From Companilactobacillus insicii (GTDB lineage Bacteria; Bacillota; Bacilli; Lactobacillales; Lactobacillaceae), in assembly GCF_003946015.1 (NCBI RefSeq), contig NZ_RHNU01000021.1, positions 1 to 43,099 on the forward strand: a stretch of 43,099 nucleotides of DNA. The letters are read 5' to 3'. The stretch's first letter is position 1, and the number at the start of each line of letters is the position of its first letter. Below are positions 35,609 to 43,099 of the stretch, piece by piece. Position numbers and translations under genes: made by a program. Below the pieces are notes generated by a model. The model was not told the DNA's origin. It was given only the letters and a program-made list of their open reading frames with translations, and did not search any database.

Positions 35609-36203
35609 TTTTAACTATAACGAAGTAAAATATGGATTCGATCGTGAAGCGGTTGTTAAAAGAATGAAAGATCAAATGAGTGATTTTCGTTTTACTCATT
35701 GTATTCGAGTGGAACAAGTTTCACGTGATTTGGCAAATAAATATGGTGCAGATGTTGAAAAAGCCGGTCTAGCAGGACTTTTACATGATTACGCTAAAGA
35801 AAGATCTGATCAAGAGTTTATTGATGAGATTAAATCTAAACATCTCGATTCAGACTTGTTGAATTATAATAATGCAATTTGGCATGGTATTGTCGGTGCT
35901 GAAATCATCAAGGATGAATTAAAGATTGCGGATGAAGATGTATTAAATGCTATTCGACGTCATACTGTTGGTGCGCCAAATATGACGCAAGTTGATAAGT
36001 GCGTTTTTGTAGCAGATTTCATTGAACCAAAGCGTGATTTTCCTGGAATAGATGCTGCACGTGAGTATGCAAATAAATCGATAGATTCTGCAGTTGCATA
36101 CGAATTGAAGCACTCAATAGAACATTTAGTTGATAAAAATCGAGAAATTTATCCAGCTACATTTGCTAGCTATAATTATTGGATTTCAAAAGGAGAACTT
36201 TAA
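35601..36203 (+). CDS. yqeK: YqeK-family HD hydrolase (diadenosine tetraphosphatase type)
   Basis: A 200-residue HD-domain metal hydrolase. His33, the pair His62-Asp63 in LLHDYAKE, and later histidines in IWHGIVGA and RRHTVG make up the metal site. Characterised YqeK proteins split Ap4A symmetrically. The start is a TTG within the end of nadD, with AGGGGG 7 bases upstream; it keeps the N terminus full length. The gene ends one base before rsfS. Confidence 0.9.
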   Translation: MTNFNYNEVKYGFDREAVVKRMKDQMSDFRFTHCIRVEQVSRDLANKYGADVEKAGLAGLLHDYAKERSDQEFIDEIKSKHLDSDLLNYNNAIWHGIVGAEIIKDELKIADEDVLNAIRRHTVGAPNMTQVDKCVFVADFIEPKRDFPGIDAAREYANKSIDSAVAYELKHSIEHLVDKNREIYPATFASYNYWISKGEL

Positions 36204-36563
36204 TTGAACTCAAAGGAAATAATGGAAACAGCTGTAAAAGCTGCAGACAGTAAACATGCTAATGATATTAATGTTTTAAATATTAGTGAAGTAAGTATTA
36301 TGGCGGATTACTTCGTCATTATGGATGCTAGTTCTCAACGACAAGTTGATGCTATTGTCCAAGAAATCTTGGATGAAATGGGTAAGAACAATGTTGATGT
36401 CGGTCACGTTGAAGGTAAACGTGATTCTAAATGGATTTTAATTGACCTACACGATGTTGTTGTTCATGTATTTGTTTCTGAAGAACGTGATTTTTATAAT
36501 CTAGAAAAATTATGGTCAGATGCACCAGAAGTTGATATTTCAAATTTGGTTACTGAAGAATGA
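36204..36563 (+). CDS. rsfS: Ribosomal silencing factor RsfS
   Basis: A 119-residue factor that binds L14 on the 50S subunit and blocks subunit joining in starvation. Conserved stretches are MADYFVIMDASSQRQVDAI and HVEGKRDSKWILIDLHDVVVH (shown in part). The start is a TTG immediately after the yqeK stop, with AAGGAG upstream. Its stop overlaps the next start as ATGA. Confidence 0.95.
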   Translation: MNSKEIMETAVKAADSKHANDINVLNISEVSIMADYFVIMDASSQRQVDAIVQEILDEMGKNNVDVGHVEGKRDSKWILIDLHDVVVHVFVSEERDFYNLEKLWSDAPEVDISNLVTEE

Positions 36564-37288
36564 TTTATAATTCATTTGCTCGCGTGTATAGTGAATTAAT
36601 GGATGATGATTTGTACAATGATTGGGCTGATTATGTTGAACAACGTTCATCGGAAAAAGAAACGTTGCTTGATGTTGCCTGTGGTACAGGTGATCTAACG
36701 ATTCTGTTAGCAAATAAATATAATGTTAATGGTACTGATTTGTCTGAAGAAATGTTAAAAATTGCTGAAGAAAAATCAAAATCTGCTAATGTAACAATCC
36801 CATTTATTCAAAGTAATATGTTGGATCTTTTTGAACTTGATAACTATGATTTAATTACTTGTTTCGATGATTCCATCTGTTACTTGAAAGATGAAGATGA
36901 GCTGGCAATAGCATTTAATCAAGCATATCAACATCTTAACTCTAACGGAAAGTACCTGTTCGATGCTCACTCTTTATATCAAATGGATGAAGTATTTCCA
37001 GGATATATGTTTAATTATAAGGAAGAAGATTCAGCCTTCATGTGGAATAGTTACGAAGGTGATAATCCACATAGTATAGAACATGAATTAACCTTCTTTA
37101 ATTGGGATGATGATATTGGTGGATATAAATCTAATACCGAAATTCATCGCGAGAGGACATATCCAATTAAAACATTTGTTTCAATTCTTGAAGATATTGG
37201 ATTCAAGAATATTAAGGTAAGCGCGGATTTTGGTAAATCAGAGCCAAAACAAAATTCTAACCGTTGGTTTTTTGAAGCCGAAAAATAG
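36560..37288 (+). CDS. Class I SAM-dependent methyltransferase (YqeM-like)
   Basis: A 242-residue methyltransferase with the SAM-binding loop LLDVACGTGDL (about residues 36-46), acidic motif II NGTDLSEEML, and motif IV FDDSICYL. In B. subtilis the gene after rsfS is yqeM, a methyltransferase of the same size; the acceptor substrate is unknown. Translation is coupled to rsfS by ATGA. Confidence 0.88.
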   Translation: MIYNSFARVYSELMDDDLYNDWADYVEQRSSEKETLLDVACGTGDLTILLANKYNVNGTDLSEEMLKIAEEKSKSANVTIPFIQSNMLDLFELDNYDLITCFDDSICYLKDEDELAIAFNQAYQHLNSNGKYLFDAHSLYQMDEVFPGYMFNYKEEDSAFMWNSYEGDNPHSIEHELTFFNWDDDIGGYKSNTEIHRERTYPIKTFVSILEDIGFKNIKVSADFGKSEPKQNSNRWFFEAEK

Positions 37289-37296
37289 AGGTTCTC

Positions 37297-38400
37297 ATGA
37301 CAAAAATTTATGGATTTATAGCTGAATTTAATCCATTTCACAATGGTCATAAACTTTTTATTGATGAAATTAAAAAAAAATATCACCCTGACGTCTTAAT
37401 TGCTGTAGTATCTGGCAACTTTGTACAGCGGGGTGATTTTGCCATTGTCGACAAATGGAGTCGTACTAGTGCGGCAATTTCAAGTGGAGTGGATCTTGTA
37501 GTAGAACTTCCATTTGCATATGCGGTTGAACCAGCAAATTTATTTGCTAAGGGTGGCATTCGCTTATTGAATGAGCTAGGAATTAATAGTCTTGTGTTTG
37601 GTACTGAAACAGATTTGAATTTTAAATCCGTTGCAAATCAATTACTTCAAACTAGTTCGGAGTTTGATCAAGATTACAGTCACTCTTATGCTAGTAATCT
37701 TAATAACTTGTATAAGAATACGAGTTTGGATGTTTTCGATAATCCTAACCAGTTACTGGGGTTGAACTATGTACAAGATATTTTATTAAATGACTACAAT
37801 ATTGATGTTAAAACAATCTTACGAGATAGTAATGGTACTAGCGCAACTGAAATTCGTAATAAAATTAATAATGGTGAAGATATTAGTAATTCTATTCCTG
37901 ATATAATGAGCAGTCAGTTTAATACATCTAAAAGTGTGTTTTGGAATGATTATTTTGACTATTTAAAGTATAAAATTCAAAGTAGTACTGCTTTGGAATT
38001 ACACCAAATATATCAGATGGTTGAAGGATTGGAATATAAATTTATAAAAGAAATTAATCATAGTGATAACTTTGATGATTTTTTGAATAATATAAAGTCA
38101 AAGCGTTATACAAGAGCTAGATTGAGAAGGTTGACCTTGTATACCTTAATGAATGTTAAGAAATCTGAAATAGATTTTGTTTATCAAAATCCATATTTAC
38201 GGATTTTAGGATTCGATGAAATAGGAAAACAATATTTAAAAACACTGAAAAAAAACGTTGAAATACCATTGATAACTCGCGTAGGAAAAAAAGAATCTGA
38301 ACTTTTGTCACTGGAGCTAAAAGCTGATAGAATTAGAGAACTAGTTAATAATGAAGAACAAGATTTCGGTAGAATACCGATTATGAAAGGGGAAAGTTAA
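37297..38400 (+). CDS. tmcAL: tRNA(Met) cytidine acetate ligase TmcAL (YlbM)
   Basis: A 367-residue enzyme of the nucleotidyltransferase-like family that uses acetate and ATP to make N4-acetylcytidine at the wobble base of elongator tRNA-Met. The N terminus GFIAEFNPFHNGHKLF (residues 5-20) is the HxGH ATP site. VVSGNFVQRGDFA and the C-terminal helical domain also match. GAGG precedes the ATG. It overlaps the next gene by one base (TAATG). Confidence 0.93.
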   Translation: MTKIYGFIAEFNPFHNGHKLFIDEIKKKYHPDVLIAVVSGNFVQRGDFAIVDKWSRTSAAISSGVDLVVELPFAYAVEPANLFAKGGIRLLNELGINSLVFGTETDLNFKSVANQLLQTSSEFDQDYSHSYASNLNNLYKNTSLDVFDNPNQLLGLNYVQDILLNDYNIDVKTILRDSNGTSATEIRNKINNGEDISNSIPDIMSSQFNTSKSVFWNDYFDYLKYKIQSSTALELHQIYQMVEGLEYKFIKEINHSDNFDDFLNNIKSKRYTRARLRRLTLYTLMNVKKSEIDFVYQNPYLRILGFDEIGKQYLKTLKKNVEIPLITRVGKKESELLSLELKADRIRELVNNEEQDFGRIPIMKGES

Positions 38401-38957
38401 TGTTAAATTGGGATGTTCAAGATGTACGCAAGTACAAAGACAAACCCTTTGCTTTTAACGAAAGTTTAAACATAGAAAAAGAATTGAAGGAACGCTCAGA
38501 GGATATTATTAATGTTGGAGCTGCTAAGGTAGATGGGCAATTGTTTAATGATAATGGCTTAGTTATTTCCGATATTAAAGTAGAAACAGTAATCACGCTG
38601 CCATCAACTAGAAGTTTGGAACCTGTTCAAGTTCCTATGAAGATTAGAATTAATGAAGCATACAATATTGATAACATTGATACTGAAGAGTTGGATGAGA
38701 ATACTGTTATTATTCCAATTGATGATGAAAATCCAACAATTAATATTTATGAGTCTGTTTTGGATAATATATTGTTAAATATTCCTAGTCAAATTTTGAC
38801 TGAAGATGAAGCTAATGGTAAGAATATGCCGTCAGGTAAAAACTGGGAAGTTATTTCAGAAGATGATTATCAGAAGCAAAAAGAAGAGGATAAACAAGTT
38901 AATCCAGAATTTGCTAAATTAAAAAATTTATTTAAAGATAATGAGGAAAAGGAGTAG
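38400..38957 (+). CDS. DUF177 (YceD-family) protein
   Basis: A 185-residue acidic protein of the DUF177/YceD family, linked to 23S rRNA accumulation. In many bacteria the gene is directly followed by rpmF (L32). Here the next feature is a terminator and then gnd, so rpmF is not adjacent. The sequence contains the typical VxxxLxLPSTRSLEPVxVP-like strand region (ITLPSTRSLEPVQVP) and an acidic Glu/Asp-rich tail. It is translationally coupled to tmcAL and closes the operon. Confidence 0.85.
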   Translation: MLNWDVQDVRKYKDKPFAFNESLNIEKELKERSEDIINVGAAKVDGQLFNDNGLVISDIKVETVITLPSTRSLEPVQVPMKIRINEAYNIDNIDTEELDENTVIIPIDDENPTINIYESVLDNILLNIPSQILTEDEANGKNMPSGKNWEVISEDDYQKQKEEDKQVNPEFAKLKNLFKDNEEKE

Positions 38958-38977
38958 CTTTTATATACTCCTTTTTT
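38947..38977 (+). terminator. Terminator of the yqeG-DUF177 operon
   Basis: GGAGTA and TACTCC (with flanking AAAA and TTTTTT) enclose a 9-base loop. The stem overlaps the DUF177 stop codon. Confidence 0.75.
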
Positions 38978-38983
38978 ATTTTT

Positions 38984-39011
38984 TTGTTATGATTAAATTG
39001 TTATGTAATAA
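38984..39011 (+). promoter_or_regulatory. Candidate promoter of gnd
   Basis: TTGTTA (38984-38989), 16 bases, TAATAA (39006-39011), a short distance before the GGAGG site of gnd; the close spacing makes it uncertain. Confidence 0.3.
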
Positions 39012-39028
39012 AAGTTGGAGGTAAAAGT

Positions 39029-40450
39029 ATGGCAAAACCACAAATTGGTGTTATTGGAATGGCTGTTATGGGTAAAAATTTGGCCCTAAATATTGAGAGT
39101 CGTGGTTATGATGTTGCGATTTTTAACAGAACTGGCTCAAAGACTGAAGCGGTTGTTAAGGAACATCCTGATAAGAAATTATATCCAAGTTATACAATTG
39201 ACGATTTCGTCGATTCATTAGAGAAACCACGTCGTATTCTTATGATGGTGAAGGCCGGTGCTGGTACTGATGCAGTTATCAACCAACTTATTCCTTTGCT
39301 CGATAAGGGTGATGTTTTGATCGATGGTGGAAACACATTCTTTGAGGATACTATTGCAAGAAATAAGCGACTAGATGAATCAGGTATTAATTTCATCGGA
39401 ATGGGTGTATCTGGTGGTGAACTAGGTGCTTTGAAGGGGCCTTCTTTGATGCCCGGTGGTCAAAAGGAAGCTTATGATTTAGTTGCTCCAATTTTGGAAC
39501 AAATTTCAGCTAAGGCCGATGAAGATGGTGCCCCATGTGTATCATATATTGGACCTAATGGTGCCGGTCACTATGTAAAAATGGTTCATAATGGTATTGA
39601 ATATGGTGATATGGAATTAATTTCTGAAAGTTTTAATCTACTTAAACATTTGTACAATAATGATTTGAATAAAGTTGCCGATGTCTTTGAGGATTGGAAC
39701 AAGGGTGAACTTTCAAGTTATTTAATTGAAATTACTGCTGATATTCTTACAAGAAAAGATGATGAGGGCAGTGACGACTTTATTGTAAATAAGATTATGG
39801 ATAAGGCTGGTAACAAAGGTACTGGTAAGTGGAGTTCACAAAGTGCACTAGAACTTGGTGTTCCACAATCACTTATTACTGAGGCTGTATATTCACGTTA
39901 TATTTCTGCATATAAAGATGAACGTGTTAAGGCAAGTAAAGTATTGGCTGGACCAACAAGTAAGCCGGATGCAAATGTAGAAGAATTAGTTGAGAAGATT
40001 CGTAAAGCATTATACTTTAGTAAGATTATGAGTTACGCTCAAGGATTTGCACAAATGAAGGCAGCATCAGATCACTATGATTGGAATTTGCAATATGGTG
40101 AAATAGCACAAATTTGGCGTGCTGGTTGTATCATTCGTGCACAATTTCTACAAAAGATTACAGATGCATATGATAAAGATGCTAAGCTTGATAATTTGTT
40201 ATTGAATGACTACTTCAAGGATATTGTTGATAAATATCAATCTGCAGTTCGTGATGTTGTAAGCTATGCTGTTAAAGCGGGCATACCTGTTGCAGGATTC
40301 ATGTCAGCTGTAACTTATTATGATCAATATCGTTCAGAAGTATTACCAGCTAACTTAGTACAAGCACAAAGAGATTACTTCGGTGCTCACACATATGAGA
40401 GAACCGATAAACCAGGTATTTTCCACTATACATGGTATGAAGAACAATAA
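39029..40450 (+). CDS. gnd: 6-phosphogluconate dehydrogenase (decarboxylating)
   Basis: A 473-residue pentose phosphate enzyme turning 6-phosphogluconate into ribulose 5-phosphate, CO2 and reduced cofactor. The N-terminal Rossmann motif is [20 protein letters not shown]. The substrate site shows [18 protein letters not shown] and the catalytic Lys in [16 protein letters not shown]. The second domain has [17 protein letters not shown]. Length is that of the long (non-archaeal) type, usually NADP-linked. GGAGG precedes the ATG and a strong terminator follows, so it is a single-gene unit. Confidence 0.97.
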   Translation: MAKPQIGVIGMAVMGKNLALNIESRGYDVAIFNRTGSKTEAVVKEHPDKKLYPSYTIDDFVDSLEKPRRILMMVKAGAGTDAVINQLIPLLDKGDVLIDGGNTFFEDTIARNKRLDESGINFIGMGVSGGELGALKGPSLMPGGQKEAYDLVAPILEQISAKADEDGAPCVSYIGPNGAGHYVKMVHNGIEYGDMELISESFNLLKHLYNNDLNKVADVFEDWNKGELSSYLIEITADILTRKDDEGSDDFIVNKIMDKAGNKGTGKWSSQSALELGVPQSLITEAVYSRYISAYKDERVKASKVLAGPTSKPDANVEELVEKIRKALYFSKIMSYAQGFAQMKAASDHYDWNLQYGEIAQIWRAGCIIRAQFLQKITDAYDKDAKLDNLLLNDYFKDIVDKYQSAVRDVVSYAVKAGIPVAGFMSAVTYYDQYRSEVLPANLVQAQRDYFGAHTYERTDKPGIFHYTWYEEQ

Positions 40451-40463
40451 TATTTTTAGGATG

Positions 40464-40498
40464 GGACTATTGAATTAATTCATTAGTCCTATTTTTTT
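40464..40498 (+). terminator. Terminator of gnd
   Basis: GGACTATTGAATT and AATTCATTAGTCC form a stem with one mismatch, followed by ATTTTTTT. Confidence 0.85.
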
Positions 40499-40629
40499 AT
40501 TTATATTTTTCATAATTAGAGAATGATTTATTTCGTAAATTGTTCTTTAATTTACAGTGATTTTTAGTGTAATTTGTATAATTTATAAATTTGAAATAAA
40601 AAACTTGTCTTCTTTTAATTTTTGCTATA

Positions 40630-40687
40630 TGTTAAAATCATTAGTGCATTGCCTTGAGAGGGCACAGTCCACTTAATGAATTAAGTG
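40630..40687 (+). promoter_or_regulatory. Promoter and structured leader of the two-component operon
   Basis: An extended -10, TGTTAAAAT (40630-40638), lies ahead of two hairpins. One is GTGC...CCT TGAG AGG GCAC (40644-40665) and the other the palindrome CACTTAAT GA ATTAAGTG (40670-40687). An A-rich stretch and GGGAG then lead to the regulator ATG. No T-run follows, so this is not a simple terminator. Upstream (40499-40620) the DNA is very AT-rich with a further TATAAT at 40577-40582. Confidence 0.5.
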
Positions 40688-40721
40688 ATAATTAAAAAAA
40701 TTTAATATATGGGAGAATAGT

Positions 40722-41408
40722 ATGGCTAAGATACTTGTTATTGAAGACGAAGAAAACATGGCCAAGTTTGTTCAACTCGAACTTCAACATGAAAATTATG
40801 ACGTAACTGTTGAACGGGATGGCCGAACAGGTCTTGATGCTGCTTTGGGTGAAGAATGGGATTTGATTTTGCTTGATCTTATGCTTCCAGAACTTAATGG
40901 AATCGAAGTTTGCCGTCGAATCCGTCAAGAGAAGAATACACCGATTATTATGATGACGGCACGTGATTCAATTATTGATCGCGTATCTGGATTGGATCAT
41001 GGTGCTGATGATTATATTGTCAAACCTTTTGCAATTGAAGAATTACTTGCTCGCATTCGTGCGTTGTTAAGACGTATTGATTTGGATATTGATGTGACAC
41101 GTAATAATGATCAGGTTTTAAAGTATAAGAATTTAGTTATTGATAAAACTACTCAAACTTTGAAGCGTAATGGTGAGGTTATTGACTTAACCAGACGTGA
41201 ATATGATTTGTTAAGTGCATTGATGGAGAATGTTGGTACTGTTCTCAGCCGTGATGATTTACTTGAACGTGTCTGGGGAACAGGCAGCAGCACGGAAACA
41301 AATGTTGTTGATGTTTATATTAAGTATTTGAGAAATAAGATTGATCGTGGTGGAGCTCCTAGCTATATTTCAACTGTCCGTGGTAAAGGATACGTGATGC
41401 GTCGATGA
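40722..41408 (+). CDS. OmpR-family response regulator (ArlR-like)
   Basis: A 228-residue regulator with a receiver domain (1-~120; acidic pair in EDEEN, phosphorylated Asp52 in LLDLMLPE, Lys in VKPF) and a winged-helix DNA-binding domain (~130-226; LTRREYDLLSALMEN, VRGKGYVMR). The kinase gene overlaps its stop by 4 bases. A regulator/kinase pair after gnd is known in lactobacilli, and the sequence resembles staphylococcal ArlR. The target genes are unknown. Confidence 0.93.
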   Translation: MAKILVIEDEENMAKFVQLELQHENYDVTVERDGRTGLDAALGEEWDLILLDLMLPELNGIEVCRRIRQEKNTPIIMMTARDSIIDRVSGLDHGADDYIVKPFAIEELLARIRALLRRIDLDIDVTRNNDQVLKYKNLVIDKTTQTLKRNGEVIDLTRREYDLLSALMENVGTVLSRDDLLERVWGTGSSTETNVVDVYIKYLRNKIDRGGAPSYISTVRGKGYVMRR

Positions 41409-42544
41409 GGATATCTATACGTTTTAAATGGACTGCCATGATTTCAATCGTTATTTTGGCTGCATATATTGTTGTTGCTACACTTGCAATGCATACAGTC
41501 GACAAAGTAGCAACTCCTGAGATCATTCGTGCTTTCAATACCAGATTGGTTCTGGCAGGTGTCGTGGTATTTTTGGTTGGAGTTGCTGTTAGTTATTTCG
41601 CTGTAACTCAAGTATTAAACAATATAAAAGTTGTTAATAAAACAATTGATGCGTTGAATAAAAAGCCAGATTCAGATTCTCGAATAAAGATTCGTAAGAG
41701 AAATGATGAAATTTATGATTTGACCGTTAATATCAATAAGATGCTTGATAGAATGCAGGCTTATACTAATCAACAAAAAGAATTTGTGGAAGACGTATCA
41801 CATGAGTTGAGAACCCCAGTTGCGGTACTTGAAGGTCATTTGAGTATGTTACAACGCTGGGGTAAAGATGATCCAGAGGTTTTGAATGATTCGATCAATT
41901 CTTCACTGCAAGAATTGAAACGTATGCAATCCTTGATTCAAGAAATGCTTGATCTTACAAGAGTTGAGCAAATTGATAGTGATTATCTTGACCAGACAAC
42001 TGAAGTAAAACCATTGTTTACGCAGGTTTATAATGATTTTAAAATGCTGCATTCTGATTTTGTTATCAATTTTGATGACGATATCAGAGAAGGTAGTATT
42101 GTAAAAATATACCGTAATCACTTAGAGCAAGTATTGGTGATTCTTCTTGATAATGCCTTTAAGTATTCTGCAGATAGGAAGGAAATAAGTTTATCTGCAT
42201 CTACTAATTCTGAAGTACTAGAAATAGCTGTTCAGGATTATGGCCTTGGAATTGCTAAAAATGACGTTAAACGAATTTTTAATCGTTTTTACAGAGTTGA
42301 TAAGGCACGTTCTAGAAAGCGTGGAGGAAACGGTCTAGGGCTTTCTATCGCAAAAAGATTGATAGAGATATATCATGGTACGCTAGAAGTTGAAAGTGTA
42401 GTGGGTTCAGGTACTGTATTTAGGATTGAATTACCACTATTGCAAGATTCATCAGAAGAAAATGATTCTGAAGAAAAAGCAAAATTACGTTCAAAAAAGA
42501 AAAAAACAAATACAAAGCAAAAAGATGACTCTAAAGTTCAATAG
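41405..42544 (+). CDS. Sensor histidine kinase (ArlS-like)
   Basis: A 379-residue membrane kinase. Two transmembrane segments (about 9-29 and 48-68) lie close together, so there is almost no extracellular sensor loop. A HAMP linker follows, then the dimerisation/phosphoacceptor domain with His133 in FVEDVSHELRTPVAVLEGH. The ATPase domain has the N box LLDNAFKYS, DYGLGIA and GGNGLGLSIA. The last ~30 residues form a very acidic then Lys-rich tail not needed by the kinase fold. The short loop suggests the signal is sensed in or near the membrane; staphylococcal ArlS has a longer extracellular domain. Confidence 0.92.
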   Translation: MRISIRFKWTAMISIVILAAYIVVATLAMHTVDKVATPEIIRAFNTRLVLAGVVVFLVGVAVSYFAVTQVLNNIKVVNKTIDALNKKPDSDSRIKIRKRNDEIYDLTVNINKMLDRMQAYTNQQKEFVEDVSHELRTPVAVLEGHLSMLQRWGKDDPEVLNDSINSSLQELKRMQSLIQEMLDLTRVEQIDSDYLDQTTEVKPLFTQVYNDFKMLHSDFVINFDDDIREGSIVKIYRNHLEQVLVILLDNAFKYSADRKEISLSASTNSEVLEIAVQDYGLGIAKNDVKRIFNRFYRVDKARSRKRGGNGLGLSIAKRLIEIYHGTLEVESVVGSGTVFRIELPLLQDSSEENDSEEKAKLRSKKKKTNTKQKDDSKVQ

Positions 42545-42565
42545 AATTTTAGAATCATCTTTTTT
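42519..42565. terminator. Bidirectional terminator between kinase and acetyltransferase genes
   Basis: AAAAAGATGA and TCATCTTTTT pair perfectly, and after one mismatch TCTAAA and TTTAGA extend the stem. The left arm is the end of the kinase coding sequence, the right arm reaches the stop codon of the convergent acetyltransferase gene. Confidence 0.8.
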
Positions 42566-42995
42566 ATTTTAATTTCAAATTTAGTATTGGATATGGACGG
42601 CCATCGTCGTCTGTCTCGGATTTGGAGACTATTTCGAATCCTTGATGTTGATAAAATGAAAGAGCATTTATGTTTTGTTCATTGACCGTGACTGTCTTTA
42701 TGTTATCACTTTTAATTAATTCACTAATTATTTCTTTCCCATAGCCATGTCTAAAGTATTCTGGATCTAAGAATAGCATACTTAGATCTGAATCTGATGT
42801 TCCTGAAAATCCGATGATATTATTCCCGATTTTCCATTTTGATAATTTAACTTGCTTAAAGTATTCTGGCAAATTTTCTTGGATATCTTTTTGATCCTTG
42901 GAGGATAAAAAGTTGTGAGTAGCTTTTACTGATTTGAGCCAAATATTTGATAGCTCATGATAATCATCTTTTGTTGCAGGTAATCTCTTTAACAT
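42564..42995 (-). CDS. GNAT-family N-acetyltransferase
   Basis: A 143-residue GNAT enzyme transferring an acetyl group from acetyl-CoA to an amine. The fold's CoA loop appears as EYFRHGYGKEIISELI (Q/RxxGxG/A form), followed by VNEQNINALSFYQHQGFEIV, the standard strand-helix end. The N-terminal part resembles the YjaB/PhnO-like small acetyltransferases. Substrate unknown. The ATG at 42995 has AAGGAAGG 7 bases upstream; an in-frame GTG at 43004 overlaps that site. Confidence 0.88.
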   Translation of the reverse strand: MLKRLPATKDDYHELSNIWLKSVKATHNFLSSKDQKDIQENLPEYFKQVKLSKWKIGNNIIGFSGTSDSDLSMLFLDPEYFRHGYGKEIISELIKSDNIKTVTVNEQNINALSFYQHQGFEIVSKSETDDDGRPYPILNLKLK

Positions 42996-43070
42996 TTGTT
43001 GCACCTTCCTTTAGTTATGTATGACGAATTTACAATTGAAGTGCAACATCAGTTTTAGAATATAAAAGAA

Positions 43071-43087
43071 GACTCATAGCCTGAGAC
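43071..43087 (-). terminator. Possible terminator of a gene beyond the window
   Basis: Read on the minus strand, GTCTCA and TGAGTC flank a 5-base loop and are followed by TTCTTTT. The element is short, with one mismatch, and probably ends a minus-strand gene located past the window edge. Confidence 0.3.
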
Positions 43088-43099
43088 CTTGTAAAATGG

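Noticed and set aside
1-43099. CRISPR array, tRNA/rRNA genes, transposase or integrase genes
   Set aside because: I saw no regularly spaced repeats, no cloverleaf or rRNA-like sequence, and no mobile-element protein in any frame.

Overview
The window looks like chromosomal DNA of a low-GC Gram-positive bacterium of the Lactobacillaceae. A Companilactobacillus-like or related heterofermentative/plantarum-type lactobacillus is my inference from base composition, gene order and protein style; no marker here fixes the species. The evidence is Firmicutes housekeeping blocks in conserved order (yhaO-yhaN-yhaM/prsA/hit/ecsAB; mutM-coaE-nrdR-dnaB-dnaI; infC-rpmI-rplT; yqeG-yqeH-yhbY-nadD-yqeK-rsfS), AGGAGG-type ribosome binding sites, a threonine T-box, and the gnd / two-component pair arrangement known from lactobacilli. 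No tRNA or rRNA gene, CRISPR array, insertion sequence or prophage gene was seen.

Layout. 1-3.5 kb: an RluA-type pseudouridine synthase (-) divergent from a class A penicillin-binding protein (PBP2a type) followed by a YlbF-family protein. 3.6-8.1 kb: yhaO-yhaN-yhaM, a nuclease/ATPase/RNase operon. 8.2-9.9 kb (-): prsA foldase lipoprotein, a YtxH-like protein and hit. 10.0-12.6 kb: ecsA-ecsB and trmB. 12.6-13.0 kb (-): a small membrane-anchored PepSY-like protein whose terminator lies inside the trmB 3' end. 13.1-15.4 kb: thioredoxin-like ytpP, ytpR and murC.

15.46-22.34 kb is the accessory part: a Bcr/CflA-type MFS exporter with a 21-codon leader ORF, a polytopic permease (-) divergent from two tandem paralogous metal-dependent amidohydrolases, and a DHA2-type MFS exporter. 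The divergent promoters share an ATTAGAAA motif, and a long dyad covers the permease promoter. This looks like an uptake-and-hydrolysis module for small amide or peptide compounds placed between two exporters, inserted between murC and polA.

22.4-29.3 kb: polA, mutM, coaE, nrdR, dnaB, dnaI (DNA replication, repair and nucleotide regulation). 29.3-31.6 kb: T-box-controlled thrS, whose protein keeps the aminoacylation zinc site but lacks all four usual editing residues. 31.6-32.9 kb: L20-type leader and infC-rpmI-rplT, infC using an AUA start. 33.0-38.96 kb: a ribosome assembly / NAD / tRNA modification operon ending with a DUF177 gene and no rpmF. 39.0-42.5 kb: gnd and an ArlRS-like two-component system with a structured leader. 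The window ends with a GNAT acetyltransferase (-).
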